A stretch of DNA of 64,000 bases from Winogradskyella bathintestinalis (lineage in GTDB: Bacteria; Bacteroidota; Bacteroidia; Flavobacteriales; Flavobacteriaceae), in contig NZ_JASDDK010000005.1 of the NCBI RefSeq assembly GCF_030407435.1, positions 186,001 through 250,000 of the forward strand. Reading direction: 5' to 3'. The notes below the pieces were generated by a model. That model saw only the letters and a program-made list of their open reading frames with translations, was not told the DNA's origin and ran no database searches. Both the position numbers and the translations under genes were made by a program. Shown one piece after another: positions 1 through 8,577 of this stretch (the stretch's first letter is position 1; every line of letters starts with the position of its first letter).

Positions 1-1893
1 TCTATATTAAAAGCTAACGATAAAGGAAAGATAAAGATTAAAAAGATTGAAGATAATACAGCAGCCGAAGTTGAGATTTTAATTCATCTTCCTTCTGGAT
101 TGTCACCAGATAAAACCATTGATGCACTCTACGCCTTTACGAACTGCGAAACCTCCATTTCGCCACTAGGCTGTGTTATAGAAGATAATAAACCTTTCTT
201 TGTTGGTGTTACTGAAATGTTACGTCGTTCCACTGATAATACCGTTCAACTTTTAAAAAGTGAATTGGAGATTAAATTGGGCGAGTTTCAAGAACAGTGG
301 CATTTTGCTTCGTTAGAACGTATTTTTATAGAAAACAGAATCTATCGCGATATTGAAGAGGAAGAAACCTGGGATGGAGTCATCAATGCTATTGATAAAG
401 GACTTCAGCCTCATATAAAGCACCTTAAACGCGCGATTACGGTTGAAGATATTACACGTTTAACCGAAATTAGAATTAAACGTATTTCAAAATTTGATAT
501 TGATAAAGCGCAACAAAAAATAGATGCTTTAGAAGATCAGATTGCTGAAGTAAAACATCACTTAGCGCATCTAATCGATTATGCTATAGCGTATTTTGAA
601 CGTTTGAAAAAGGATTACGGTGAAGGAAAAGAAAGAAAAACCGAAATCCGCATTTTTGAAGATGTTGATGCTACTAAAGTAGTCATTAGAAACACTAAGC
701 TTTACGTAAATAGAGAGGAAGGTTTTGTGGGCACTTCGCTTAAACGCGATGAATATGTTTGTGATTGTAGCGATATCGACGATATTATTGTATTTACAAA
801 AGAAGGCAAAATGATGGTATCTAAAGTAGATTCTAAAACTTTTGTTGGGAAAAATATAATTCATGTTGCCGTATTTAAGAAAAAAGATAAACGTACTATT
901 TATAATATGATTTATCGCGATGGTAAAAAAGGACCATCTTATGTTAAAAGATTTGCGGTTACTAGCATGACGAGAGACCGTGAATACGATTTGGCTAACG
1001 GTAATAAAGGATCTATGGTTTGGTATTTTTCAGCAAACCCTAATGGTGAAGCTGAAGTAGTGTCTATTATGTTGCGACAAGTAGGCAGTATAAAAAAATT
1101 GAAATGGGATCTCGATTTTTCAGATATCCTTATTAAAGGAAGGTCGTCTAAAGGGAATCGCGTTACCAAACATGCAATTAAACGTGTGGAACTAAAGGAA
1201 AAAGGAGTTTCTACCTTAAAACCACGTAAAATTTGGTTCGATGATGCCGTACAACGTTTAAATGTAGATGATAGAGGGGAATTGATAGGAGAGTTTAGAG
1301 GCGAGGATCGTTTGCTTATTATTACGCAGTCGGGAATGGCAAAAACTATTATTCCAGAGCTCACTACACACTTTGATAGCGACATGATAGTTATGGAAAA
1401 ATGGGTGCCTAAAAAACCAATTTCTGCAATTTACTACGACGGTGAAAAGGAACGTTATTATGTGAAACGTTTTTTAATTGAACAAGAAGGCAAAGAAGAA
1501 TACTTTATATCAGACCATGCGGACTCACAGCTCGAAATTGTTTCTACAGATTGGAGACCCATGGCCGAGGTGGAATTTAAAAAAGAAAGAGGTAAGGAGC
1601 GCAAAGATAATATGGAAGTAAATCTTGAAGAATTTATTTCAGTGAAAGGAATTAATGCTTTAGGAAATCAGTTAACTAAAGAAAAAATAAATCAAGTAAG
1701 CTTGTTAGCTTCCTTGCCTTATGAAGCACCAGAGGAGATTCATGCTGATGAGTTGGAAGTTGTGGACGAAGAAACAGTTAATAATGACCCTAAAAAATCT
1801 ACCACTGAAAAGACACCATCACCTGAAGATTCTAATAATAATGACGATGAGGACTTAGATGTAGATAACAAAGGTCAAGTAACTCTTTTTTAA
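1..1893 (+). CDS. parC: DNA topoisomerase IV / gyrase subunit A, 3' part (5' end outside window)
   Basis: The reading frame is open from base 1, so the gene starts before the window; about 630 codons remain. The translated part matches the region of bacterial type IIA topoisomerase A subunits after the catalytic winged-helix domain: a tower and long coiled-coil stretch (residues about 60-200 of the visible part), then the C-terminal beta-pinwheel DNA-wrapping region, then an acidic, low-complexity tail ending in TLF. The active-site Tyr is not in the window. The family cuts and religates DNA duplexes, and topoisomerase IV decatenates daughter chromosomes. The ParC rather than GyrA assignment rests on overall resemblance to Bacteroidota ParC and is not certain. 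The next gene, terC, converges with a 1-bp gap and no visible terminator. Confidence 0.85.
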   Translation, partial: SILKANDKGKIKIKKIEDNTAAEVEILIHLPSGLSPDKTIDALYAFTNCETSISPLGCVIEDNKPFFVGVTEMLRRSTDNTVQLLKSELEIKLGEFQEQWHFASLERIFIENRIYRDIEEEETWDGVINAIDKGLQPHIKHLKRAITVEDITRLTEIRIKRISKFDIDKAQQKIDALEDQIAEVKHHLAHLIDYAIAYFERLKKDYGEGKERKTEIRIFEDVDATKVVIRNTKLYVNREEGFVGTSLKRDEYVCDCSDIDDIIVFTKEGKMMVSKVDSKTFVGKNIIHVAVFKKKDKRTIYNMIYRDGKKGPSYVKRFAVTSMTRDREYDLANGNKGSMVWYFSANPNGEAEVVSIMLRQVGSIKKLKWDLDFSDILIKGRSSKGNRVTKHAIKRVELKEKGVSTLKPRKIWFDDAVQRLNVDDRGELIGEFRGEDRLLIITQSGMAKTIIPELTTHFDSDMIVMEKWVPKKPISAIYYDGEKERYYVKRFLIEQEGKEEYFISDHADSQLEIVSTDWRPMAEVEFKKERGKERKDNMEVNLEEFISVKGINALGNQLTKEKINQVSLLASLPYEAPEEIHADELEVVDEETVNNDPKKSTTEKTPSPEDSNNNDDEDLDVDNKGQVTLF

Positions 1894-1894
1894 T

Positions 1895-2683
1895 TTAATT
1901 TTTCTTTTTCACAGCCTTGAAATTCAAAAACTCAACAAAAAGTGAGAAGGCTATAGCAAAATATAAATAGCCTTTTGGTATAGCGCCAACCGTTTTGCCG
2001 AAAAATTCAGCGTGCGATAAATGGGCTGCTTCGGTAATAAGCATAAAACCGATAAGAATTAAAAATGCTAAACCCAAAATCTGGACACTTGGGTGTGTAT
2101 CGATAAACTTTCTTATAGGATTAGCAAAGCCAATCATTATCCCTATAGAGATCATTACTGCAATTATCATTAGCACCAGAGTGTAATTATGGTTGGGGTG
2201 TAATCCGTTGGTCATTCCAACCGCAGTAAGGATTGAGTCTATTGAAAATATAAAATCAATTATCATAATTTGAACAATAGCATTACGTAAGGATTTGATT
2301 TTTTTTGATTTCACTTCATCTTCGTCATGAGAAGGGTCTTCAACTTTTTCTCTAATTTCCGACGTACTTTTATAAATTAAAAATAAACCTCCTAAAAACA
2401 GAATAATAGCTTGCCAGCTGACTCCAATCGATAGCCAACTAGTTTGAATCGTATAAAAAGGTTCGCTAAGCCCGACTAAGAAAGACACAAAAAACAACAA
2501 TATTATACGCTGAACCATAGCTAAAACAAGACCAATATTTGTGGCTTTATTTCGCTGATGCTCTGGTAGCTTATTAGCGGCAATAGATATAAATACGATA
2601 TTATCTATTCCCAAAATAATTTCTAAAAAAGTTAGTGTAAGGAGTGCTAAAATAGCTTCAGAAGTTAGTAAGAAATCCAGCAT
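1895..2683 (-). CDS. TerC family integral membrane protein
   Basis: This 262-residue protein has about seven hydrophobic segments and the two acidic intramembrane motifs of TerC proteins: GIDN around residues 25-28 and DFIFSIDS around 143-150. An acidic, lysine-rich loop (about 110-130) separates the two halves. TerC relatives are linked to tellurite resistance and, in better studied bacteria, to manganese export or metal loading of secreted enzymes. Which of these applies here cannot be told from sequence. The length is normal for the short single-domain TerC type. It is transcribed alone, convergent with the topoisomerase gene. Confidence 0.88.
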   Translation of the reverse strand: MLDFLLTSEAILALLTLTFLEIILGIDNIVFISIAANKLPEHQRNKATNIGLVLAMVQRIILLFFVSFLVGLSEPFYTIQTSWLSIGVSWQAIILFLGGLFLIYKSTSEIREKVEDPSHDEDEVKSKKIKSLRNAIVQIMIIDFIFSIDSILTAVGMTNGLHPNHNYTLVLMIIAVMISIGIMIGFANPIRKFIDTHPSVQILGLAFLILIGFMLITEAAHLSHAEFFGKTVGAIPKGYLYFAIAFSLFVEFLNFKAVKKKN

Positions 2684-2771
2684 AATTGTTGTGAGTTAAT
2701 CGTTGAGCCAATATAAATCAAACCATCAGGAATTGACAAATACAGAGCATAAGATGCTGTAAAATTATCTG

Positions 2772-2801
2772 ATTATTTAGAGCATTGGTGCTCTAAATAA
2801 T
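2772..2801 (-). terminator. 12-bp perfect stem-loop, possible terminator of the lipoprotein gene
   Basis: Bases 2772-2783 and 2790-2801 form a perfect 12-bp inverted repeat with a 6-base loop, just downstream of the minus-strand lipoprotein gene that ends at 2841. No uninterrupted T-run follows on the minus strand, so a terminator is plausible but not proven. Confidence 0.45.
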
Positions 2802-2840
2802 TAATTTATTAGCGCAATAACTATTTGTATGTACTAAAAT

Positions 2841-3236
2841 CTATTTTACCCTATAAGCGACACCTTTTTCAACGTTTAAAGGTTTATTAGGACGCTTTAC
2901 AGCGAGTTTGTATTCAAAGGTATATGAATCATCGGAAGTAGATAAAATTTTCATGTGAATAGCATCTTTCTCAGAATTAGTGGTAGGATGTAATTTCTTT
3001 AGCACAAACTCACAATTATTAATCCAACGAATAGATGATGAATCTGCCTTACCTTCATGGTAATCTATATTAAACGTTTCTGTTCGTTTAAAACGAGAGG
3101 TTTGTTCAACACCATCAATAGTGTAAGTAAATTCAAATGTGCCTGTTTTAAAATCGTCACATTCGCGCTCTATATTGTAGCAGCTAGTTAAAATCAGTAA
3201 TGATCCTAGCAATAAAAATAATCTCATATTCATCAT
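2841..3236 (-). CDS. Small putative lipoprotein of unknown function
   Basis: The protein has 131 residues. It begins with a short hydrophobic signal segment ending in a lipobox-like LTSC, so the mature protein would start at Cys19 and be lipid-anchored. The rest is a compact, charged, mostly beta-predicted domain of about 110 residues with no motif I can name. Similar small lipoproteins are common in Flavobacteriia and are sometimes mislabelled after the neighbouring topoisomerase; I see no topoisomerase feature in it. Met2 or Met4 could also be the start. It lies 32 bp downstream of the XRE regulator on the same strand, so the two probably form an operon. Confidence 0.7.
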   Translation of the reverse strand: MMNMRLFLLLGSLLILTSCYNIERECDDFKTGTFEFTYTIDGVEQTSRFKRTETFNIDYHEGKADSSSIRWINNCEFVLKKLHPTTNSEKDAIHMKILSTSDDSYTFEYKLAVKRPNKPLNVEKGVAYRVK

Positions 3237-3268
3237 TTACGCAAAGATAAGGAATAGCCTAATCAATT

Positions 3269-3655
3269 TTAAGGGTTATAACTTTTAAAAGTACCATCAG
3301 TATAAAAGATGACAATTTTTTCAATTTCCGAATCTGAATTCGATTTTGAGACTGGTAATTCTATTGACGATTTTTGATGCGTAGCGTCTTTTGTTACTCT
3401 GGCATTTGACGAGTTTATCATTTTTGGGTCGCTTGGAAAATTACCTTTACCATTCATTAACCAATATAAATCTACTTCTGGATAAGAGTGAAGCACCTTC
3501 ATAACAAAGTCTAAACTTGGTTTGTTTCTACCGGACAAAATATGTGAAATACTCGAACGTTGAACTCCTATTTTTTCGGCAAAACTAGACGCTGATTCAC
3601 TATAGAAATTTATGATTTTTTGTAAGCGTTCTGTAAATTCAGAAGATTTTATCAT
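3269..3655 (-). CDS. XRE-family helix-turn-helix transcriptional regulator
   Basis: The protein has a Cro/CI-type helix-turn-helix at about residues 5-60, including the recognition-helix stretch GVQRSSISHILSGRNKPS, followed by a short variable tail. I chose Met at 3655 because related flavobacterial regulators begin with an MI(K/N)S-x-(D/E)F pattern; an ATG three codons upstream (3664) is also possible. The DNA just upstream holds a perfect palindrome over its own predicted -7 box, which suggests autorepression. Similar palindromes overlap the divergent M14 peptidase promoter. The small lipoprotein gene follows. The ligand or signal is unknown. Confidence 0.85.
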   Translation of the reverse strand: MIKSSEFTERLQKIINFYSESASSFAEKIGVQRSSISHILSGRNKPSLDFVMKVLHSYPEVDLYWLMNGKGNFPSDPKMINSSNARVTKDATHQKSSIELPVSKSNSDSEIEKIVIFYTDGTFKSYNP

Positions 3656-3681
3656 TGTAAACATAGAGTTTTAATATCAAA

Positions 3682-3697
3682 TGTTACAAATGTAACA
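3682..3697 (-). promoter_or_regulatory. Palindromic operator over the XRE gene promoter
   Basis: TGTTACAAATGTAACA is a perfect inverted repeat. Read on the minus strand it contains TACATTTG, a match to the Bacteroidota -7 element TAnnTTTG, with TTG 20 bases further upstream. The site lies 27-42 bases before the chosen XRE start. A repressor bound here would block the regulator's own promoter. Confidence 0.6.
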
Positions 3698-3879
3698 ATT
3701 AGCATTCATTAATTCAATTAAGTATAGAATTTAGTTTGTATTTACATAAACAATAGGTTTGAAAACACTATGCAATAAACTGAATAACAATAATTTAGAA
3801 CATTGTAATAATATGTGTTAGATATTTTGCTTAGCGTGAGAGAATAATAAACAACAACGCTGTTGTTTTTGTTCAAACT

Positions 3880-3943
3880 TGTAACAAATGTAAACCTTTT
3901 AGTTGTTTACAATTGTAAACCTACAATTGATTACATTTGTAAC
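3880..3943 (+). promoter_or_regulatory. Promoter of the M14 peptidase gene with three overlapping operator-like palindromes
   Basis: Three relatives of the 3682 palindrome lie in tandem: an imperfect copy at 3881-3894, a perfect 16-bp palindrome GTTTACAATTGTAAAC at 3905-3920, and ATTACATTTGTAAC at 3930-3943. Their centres are about 24-25 bp apart. The last one contains TACATTTG (3932-3939), a -7 box match, and the middle one contains TTG (3913-3915), 16 bases upstream as the -33 element. The gene starts at 3959. The arrangement is what a repressor-controlled promoter would look like. Confidence 0.6.
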
Positions 3944-3958
3944 CTGTAAATTATTTGT

Positions 3959-5104
3959 ATGCAATTAGAGACATTAAACCTTGTATTTCCTTCTGTGAAA
4001 AATTCAGAATTATATGGTCGGTATCTTACCAATTCTCATATAGAAAAGTGTATCGAAAAACTTCCGAAATCGAGAATTTCAACATTAGGGTTTTCAGTTG
4101 AGTCACGACCTATTTATGGTATAAAATATGGTAAAGGATCGATTAGAATTTTATTATGGTCGCAAATGCACGGTAACGAATCTACATCGACCAAAGCTCT
4201 TTTTGACTGTTTTAATTTATTTGAAAAGGAAAATGAATTAGGGAAGAATATTTTGCAACGATGCACCTTAATGTTCATTCCTATATTAAATCCTGATGGA
4301 GCTGAGAAATATACACGTGTCAATGCAAACAAAATTGATTTAAACAGAGATGCCCAAAACTTATCGCAACCAGAAAGCAAAGTATTACGACAAGTTTATG
4401 AAGACTTTAAACCAGATTATTGTTTTAACCTTCACGGCCAACGTACTATTTTTAGTTCTGGTGACACCAATAATGTCGCTACACTTTCATTTTTGTCTCC
4501 TGCAGAAGATGAAGAACGTTCGCTGACCGCAAATCGAAAAGAAGCCATGGCAATTATATCCCAAATCAGTAAATTTCTTCAACCCGAAATCCCGAATGGC
4601 ATTGGTCGCTATGATGATGGTTTTAATCTCAATTGTGTAGGTGATACGTTTCAGCGTTTTGGAATTCCTACTATATTATATGAAGCTGGTCATTACCATG
4701 AAGATTATCAAAGGGAGGAAGTGCGACGCTTAATGTTTATTGCCTTGATGAAAGGTCTTGATGTTATTACAACCAGTACTAATACTAATCATTACGATGA
4801 TTATTTTAATATACCCGAAAATTCTAAATGTTTTTATGATATTATAATAAGAAATACCAAACTAAATCTGACTGACGACGGATTAATTGATATAGCCATA
4901 CAGTATCAGGAAAAACTCATAAATGGTCAAGTACATTTTATACCTGTTGTACAAGAAATTTCGAAATTACAAAATAAGTTTGGTCACAAAGAAATAGACG
5001 CTCATGGTGTGCTATTAGAAACTGATAATAATTCTACCTTAACTATAGGTAACGAAATCGATTTCGTATTGTTGGATAATAAGAAAACATCACTAATACC
5101 TTAA
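3959..5104 (+). CDS. M14-family zinc carboxypeptidase
   Basis: The 381-residue protein has the M14 signature in order: HGNE with zinc ligands His71 and Glu74, substrate-binding NR at 129-130, the third ligand His159 in NLHG, and the catalytic Glu242 in YEAGHY. These enzymes remove C-terminal residues from peptides, or act on cell-wall peptides or other amides. No signal peptide is visible, so it should act in the cytoplasm. A C-terminal domain of about 110 residues after residue 270 is not one I recognise. The promoter carries several operator-like palindromes shared with the divergent XRE gene, so peptidase expression is probably controlled by that regulator. Confidence 0.85.
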   Translation: MQLETLNLVFPSVKNSELYGRYLTNSHIEKCIEKLPKSRISTLGFSVESRPIYGIKYGKGSIRILLWSQMHGNESTSTKALFDCFNLFEKENELGKNILQRCTLMFIPILNPDGAEKYTRVNANKIDLNRDAQNLSQPESKVLRQVYEDFKPDYCFNLHGQRTIFSSGDTNNVATLSFLSPAEDEERSLTANRKEAMAIISQISKFLQPEIPNGIGRYDDGFNLNCVGDTFQRFGIPTILYEAGHYHEDYQREEVRRLMFIALMKGLDVITTSTNTNHYDDYFNIPENSKCFYDIIIRNTKLNLTDDGLIDIAIQYQEKLINGQVHFIPVVQEISKLQNKFGHKEIDAHGVLLETDNNSTLTIGNEIDFVLLDNKKTSLIP

Positions 5105-5145
5105 AATAATTCAATTATAATATATTATTCTTAAATTAAATGTTC

Positions 5146-5153
5146 TATTTTTG
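5146..5153 (+). promoter_or_regulatory. Predicted -7 promoter element of the AsnC-type gene
   Basis: TATTTTTG matches the TAnnTTTG element and lies 26 bases before the ATG at 5180. A clear -33 TTG at normal spacing is not seen, so support is partial. Confidence 0.4.
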
Positions 5154-5179
5154 CATTTACTTTAAAGATTTTATAAAAT

Positions 5180-5659
5180 ATGGCTAAATTTAAATTAGAC
5201 GAAGTTGATCACCAAATTCTAGATATGTTAATCGATAATACGCGAATTCCTTTTACAGATATTGCGAAAAAATTATTGATTTCTGCAGGTACTGTTCATG
5301 TGCGTGTTAAAAAAATGGAAGAAGCCGGTATTATAAAAGGGTCTTCTTTAACCTTAGATTATCAAAAGCTCGATTATTCATTTATAGCTTACGTTGGTGT
5401 TTATCTTCAAAACACATCGCAAACTAAATTTGTATTAGAACGGATTTATGATATTCCTTATGTTACGGTGGCACATATAACTACAGGAAAATTTAATATT
5501 TTCTGTAAAATTAGAGCGAAAAACACTATGCATGCTAAAGAGATTATTTTTATGTTAGATGATATTGATGGAGTTTATAGAACAGAAACTATGATTTCTT
5601 TAGAAGAAAGTCTAAATGATAAGAAACGATTAATGCATACTATTTTTAACGAATTGTAG
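5180..5659 (+). CDS. Lrp/AsnC family transcriptional regulator
   Basis: The 159-residue protein has an N-terminal winged helix-turn-helix (about 5-60; starts with the typical LDEVDHQILDML pattern) and a C-terminal RAM ligand-binding domain (about 70-150). Length and order are normal for the family. These proteins form octameric discs and sense amino acids or related metabolites. The ligand cannot be predicted. It is followed by a strong terminator, so it is monocistronic. Confidence 0.9.
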   Translation: MAKFKLDEVDHQILDMLIDNTRIPFTDIAKKLLISAGTVHVRVKKMEEAGIIKGSSLTLDYQKLDYSFIAYVGVYLQNTSQTKFVLERIYDIPYVTVAHITTGKFNIFCKIRAKNTMHAKEIIFMLDDIDGVYRTETMISLEESLNDKKRLMHTIFNEL

Positions 5660-5679
5660 AACGATTAAAACATTAATAT

Positions 5680-5714
5680 AAGTCCTTAGTAATTTAAGCT
5701 AGGGACTTTTTTTA
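5680..5714 (+). terminator. Rho-independent terminator after the AsnC-type gene
   Basis: A 10-bp stem (5680-5689 with 5699-5708, one G-T pair) is followed by a T-run on the plus strand. It lies 20 bases after the stop codon. Confidence 0.8.
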
Positions 5715-5726
5715 TAACTTCATTTT

Positions 5727-6245
5727 ATGCGATTAAATTCAATTGGTAAAAAAGAATACCATCCATACTACAAAACTTATTTAGATAAATCTAATGCGGA
5801 AGGCGGAATTGTAGAAGGGTTAAGTCAAAATTCTGAAATTGTAGCTTCATTTTTTTCAGACATTCCAAAAGAAAAACATAGTTACGCTTACGCGGCAGGG
5901 AAATGGACTATAAAAGACGTATTACTTCATATAATAGATACCGAACGGATTTTCGCGTATAGAGCGTTACGTATTGCACGACGAGATAAAATACCAATGG
6001 TTGGATTTGAGCAAGATTCTTACGTTGAACATGGTTTTGCGGAAACCAGAACTATAGAAAATCTTGTAAATGAGTATAAAACAGTAAGACAGGCTACAAT
6101 TTCATTATTTAGTAACTTTAGTTCTGAAACACTATTAGAAATAGGAGAGGCGAGTGGCGCACCATTTTCTGTAAGAGTATTGGGTTTAATTACTATTGGT
6201 CATGAAAATCACCATATCGAAATTATACGTGATCGCTATCTTTAA
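5727..6245 (+). CDS. DinB-like four-helix-bundle protein
   Basis: The 172-residue protein fits the DinB/YfiT fold. Three histidines stand where the metal site is expected: His68 in LLHIID, His159 in GHENHH, and His162 or His163. Members include thiol-dependent S-transferases and many proteins of unknown role. No signal peptide is present. The last 4 bases overlap the convergent aroB gene. The substrate is unknown. Confidence 0.8.
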   Translation: MRLNSIGKKEYHPYYKTYLDKSNAEGGIVEGLSQNSEIVASFFSDIPKEKHSYAYAAGKWTIKDVLLHIIDTERIFAYRALRIARRDKIPMVGFEQDSYVEHGFAETRTIENLVNEYKTVRQATISLFSNFSSETLLEIGEASGAPFSVRVLGLITIGHENHHIEIIRDRYL

Positions 6246-7312
6246 TTTGAATAATAATCAAAAGCTTCGAGTATAAGTTCATTACTTACTACACAATCTA
6301 GCTTTGGTTGACCAATAGCTTCTAACAATACAAATTTCACAATGCCATGACTGTTCTTTTTATCGTATTGTAAAAGATCGATTATATGTTTTTGATCGTT
6401 TTTAGTGATGTTTACTTTAGTAAATGTTTTAAGAATACCTTCATTAATTATATCCAATTCCTTGACACTTAAGCCGCATATTTTTGTAGACAAATAGGAC
6501 TCTAAGAGCATACCAATGGCAACAGCTTCTCCATGTAATATTGGAGTTTTATCTGCATTTTCTAAGAAATAGCTTTCAATGGCATGGCCCAAGGTGTGTC
6601 CGAAGTTTAATATTTTTCTTAGACCTTTTTCACCGGGATCTTCGGTCACTACTTTATTTTTAATCACAACAGAGTCATAAATCAATCGATCTAAATCTGA
6701 TATATCTAATTTTTCGAGATGTGTTAAAATATTCCAATATTCTTTATTGTAAATTAAGCCGTGTTTTAGCATTTCGGCAAATCCAGAAACCATTTCGTTT
6801 TGTGGAAGCGTGTCTAAAAATGTAGTATCTATACCCACTAATGCACCTTCATTTATAACACCAATTTGGTTTTTTAACGCTCCTAAATCTACCCCGGTTT
6901 TTCCACCAACCGAAGCATCAACCATAGCTAACAAAGAAGTTGGCATATTAATATATGCGATACCGCGCATGTAAGTACTGGCCACAAAACCACCCAAATC
7001 TGTAACAACACCACCACCTAGATTAATTAATAAACTTTTGCGGTCAGCGTTATATTCTGATAAAGCTTCCCAAACCCCTGTACAAATATCTATAGTTTTG
7101 TGTTCTTCTCCATTCGGTATTTCCATAACTTCGATAATGATATCTCCAGTCGGCAGGCGTTCTAAAAATTTAGGTAAACAATAATCGTGTGTATTAGTGT
7201 CTACGAGAACAAATATCTTCGATGGATTTGTAGTATTTATATAATCATTTAGTTCTGAATATACGTCAGAATTAAAATAAACAGTAGCGTTTTTAGTTGA
7301 TATGGAATCCAT
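6242..7312 (-). CDS. aroB: 3-dehydroquinate synthase
   Basis: The enzyme converts DAHP to 3-dehydroquinate, the second step of the shikimate pathway, with NAD and a divalent metal. The diagnostic glycine-rich stretch GGGVVTDLGGF is followed by the MVDASVGGKTG motif, GFAEMLKHG, and the metal-binding FGHTLGHAIE. I place the start at 7312 (MDSISTK). An ATG 20 codons upstream (7372) is in frame, but the extra residues have no counterpart in the family. The resulting 356 residues are a normal AroB length. The gene is divergent from proline dehydrogenase. Confidence 0.93.
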   Translation of the reverse strand: MDSISTKNATVYFNSDVYSELNDYINTTNPSKIFVLVDTNTHDYCLPKFLERLPTGDIIIEVMEIPNGEEHKTIDICTGVWEALSEYNADRKSLLINLGGGVVTDLGGFVASTYMRGIAYINMPTSLLAMVDASVGGKTGVDLGALKNQIGVINEGALVGIDTTFLDTLPQNEMVSGFAEMLKHGLIYNKEYWNILTHLEKLDISDLDRLIYDSVVIKNKVVTEDPGEKGLRKILNFGHTLGHAIESYFLENADKTPILHGEAVAIGMLLESYLSTKICGLSVKELDIINEGILKTFTKVNITKNDQKHIIDLLQYDKKNSHGIVKFVLLEAIGQPKLDCVVSNELILEAFDYYSN

Positions 7313-7353
7313 TATATATAATCTGAATTGATGCTGTGAAAATACTTCCTTTT

Positions 7354-7386
7354 TTGAAAAAAGTAAACTCATAATAAATATATTTG
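7354..7386 (+). promoter_or_regulatory. Predicted promoter of the proline dehydrogenase gene
   Basis: TTG at 7354-7356 and TATATTTG at 7379-7386 are 22 bases apart and lie 18 bases before the ATG at 7404. This fits the Bacteroidota promoter pattern. Confidence 0.5.
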
Positions 7387-7403
7387 CATATATTTTTTAG
7401 CTA

Positions 7404-8576
7404 ATGATAGATCACTCACTCTTTGAGAATACAAGTACTGCTTTTACTTTGAAATCTGATTCCGAATTAGACCGTGCTTATTTTTTATTCAAAATGATTT
7501 CTTCGCAACCGCTTGTTCGTATAGGAACAGCTGCGACCAATTTTGCACTAAAAGCGCATTTACCGGTAGAAAAATTAATTCGTGCAACGGTTTTTGATCA
7601 TTTTTGTGGTGGCGTTAACGAGGAAGATTGCTTGCCAGTAATTGATAAATTATACACTGAAGGTGTTAGTTCTGTTTTAGATTATTCTGTTGAAGGCAAA
7701 GCAGAAGAAAACCAATTTGATAGCGCCTTAGAGAAAATCTTAAAAATCATAAATTTTTGTGATGATAGAGAAGCGATGCCCATTGTGGTGTTTAAACCTT
7801 CTGGATTTGGTCGTTTTAAATTATACCAAAAGAAAACGGAAGGAGTAGAGCTGACGACAGAAGAGGACGCTGAATGGGACAGGATTGTAAATAGATTTGA
7901 TACGATATGCAAGTTAGCTAAAGAAAAAGATGTTGAAGTACTCATTGATGGTGAAGAAAGTTGGATGCAAGATGCTGCGGATGATTTGGTAGAGGAAATG
8001 ATGAGACGTTATAATACAGATGTAACTATTGTTTATAACACATTACAATTATACCGTTGGGATCGTTTTGACTATTTGAAAAAATTGCATCAACGTGCCA
8101 CAAATAAAGGCTTTAAAATAGGCATGAAAATCGTTCGTGGTGCCTATATGGAAAAAGAGCGAGAAAGAGCGATACTAAATGGTTACGATTCACCCATTTG
8201 CGAAAATAAAAAAGCAACGGATGATAATTTTAACAAAGCTCTAAATTATATTCTAAATAATTTACAAACTATTTCTATCTTTATTGGTACACATAATGAA
8301 GCGAGTTGTTATTTGGCCATGGAACTAATGGAAAAACTTAATATTTCTAAGCAAGATAATAATGTATGGTTTGGCCAATTATATGGTATGAGCGATCATA
8401 TTAGTTTTAATCTGGCTGCTGAAGGTTACAATGTGGCTAAGTACATCCCTTTTGGTCCTGTAAAAGATGTGATGCCTTATTTAATACGTAGAGCAGAAGA
8501 GAATACTTCAGTTTCTGGTCAAACTAGTAGAGAATTGTCACTCTTAAAGTCAGAAAGAAAACGGAGAAAAATATAG
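7404..8576 (+). CDS. Proline dehydrogenase (FAD-dependent)
   Basis: The 390-residue protein has the core of the PutA proline dehydrogenase barrel: YNTLQLYRWDR, KIVRGAYMEKERERA (proline and FAD binding), IGTHNE, and GQLYGMSDHI. It oxidises L-proline to pyrroline-5-carboxylate and passes electrons to the respiratory chain. It is the stand-alone form; no P5C dehydrogenase domain is fused and none lies next to it. It has no signal peptide. The stop codon is 2 bp from the convergent polysaccharide deacetylase gene, with no terminator between them. Confidence 0.92.
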   Translation: MIDHSLFENTSTAFTLKSDSELDRAYFLFKMISSQPLVRIGTAATNFALKAHLPVEKLIRATVFDHFCGGVNEEDCLPVIDKLYTEGVSSVLDYSVEGKAEENQFDSALEKILKIINFCDDREAMPIVVFKPSGFGRFKLYQKKTEGVELTTEEDAEWDRIVNRFDTICKLAKEKDVEVLIDGEESWMQDAADDLVEEMMRRYNTDVTIVYNTLQLYRWDRFDYLKKLHQRATNKGFKIGMKIVRGAYMEKERERAILNGYDSPICENKKATDDNFNKALNYILNNLQTISIFIGTHNEASCYLAMELMEKLNISKQDNNVWFGQLYGMSDHISFNLAAEGYNVAKYIPFGPVKDVMPYLIRRAEENTSVSGQTSRELSLLKSERKRRKI

Positions 8577-8577
8577 G

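Noticed and set aside
939-1385. 148-codon minus-strand ORF inside the topoisomerase gene
   Set aside because: It is antisense to well-conserved coding sequence, has no recognisable motif, and looks like a shadow of the plus-strand codon pattern.
7313-7372. Longer aroB start 20 codons upstream
   Set aside because: The extra N-terminal residues match nothing in the family and the shorter start gives the normal AroB length.
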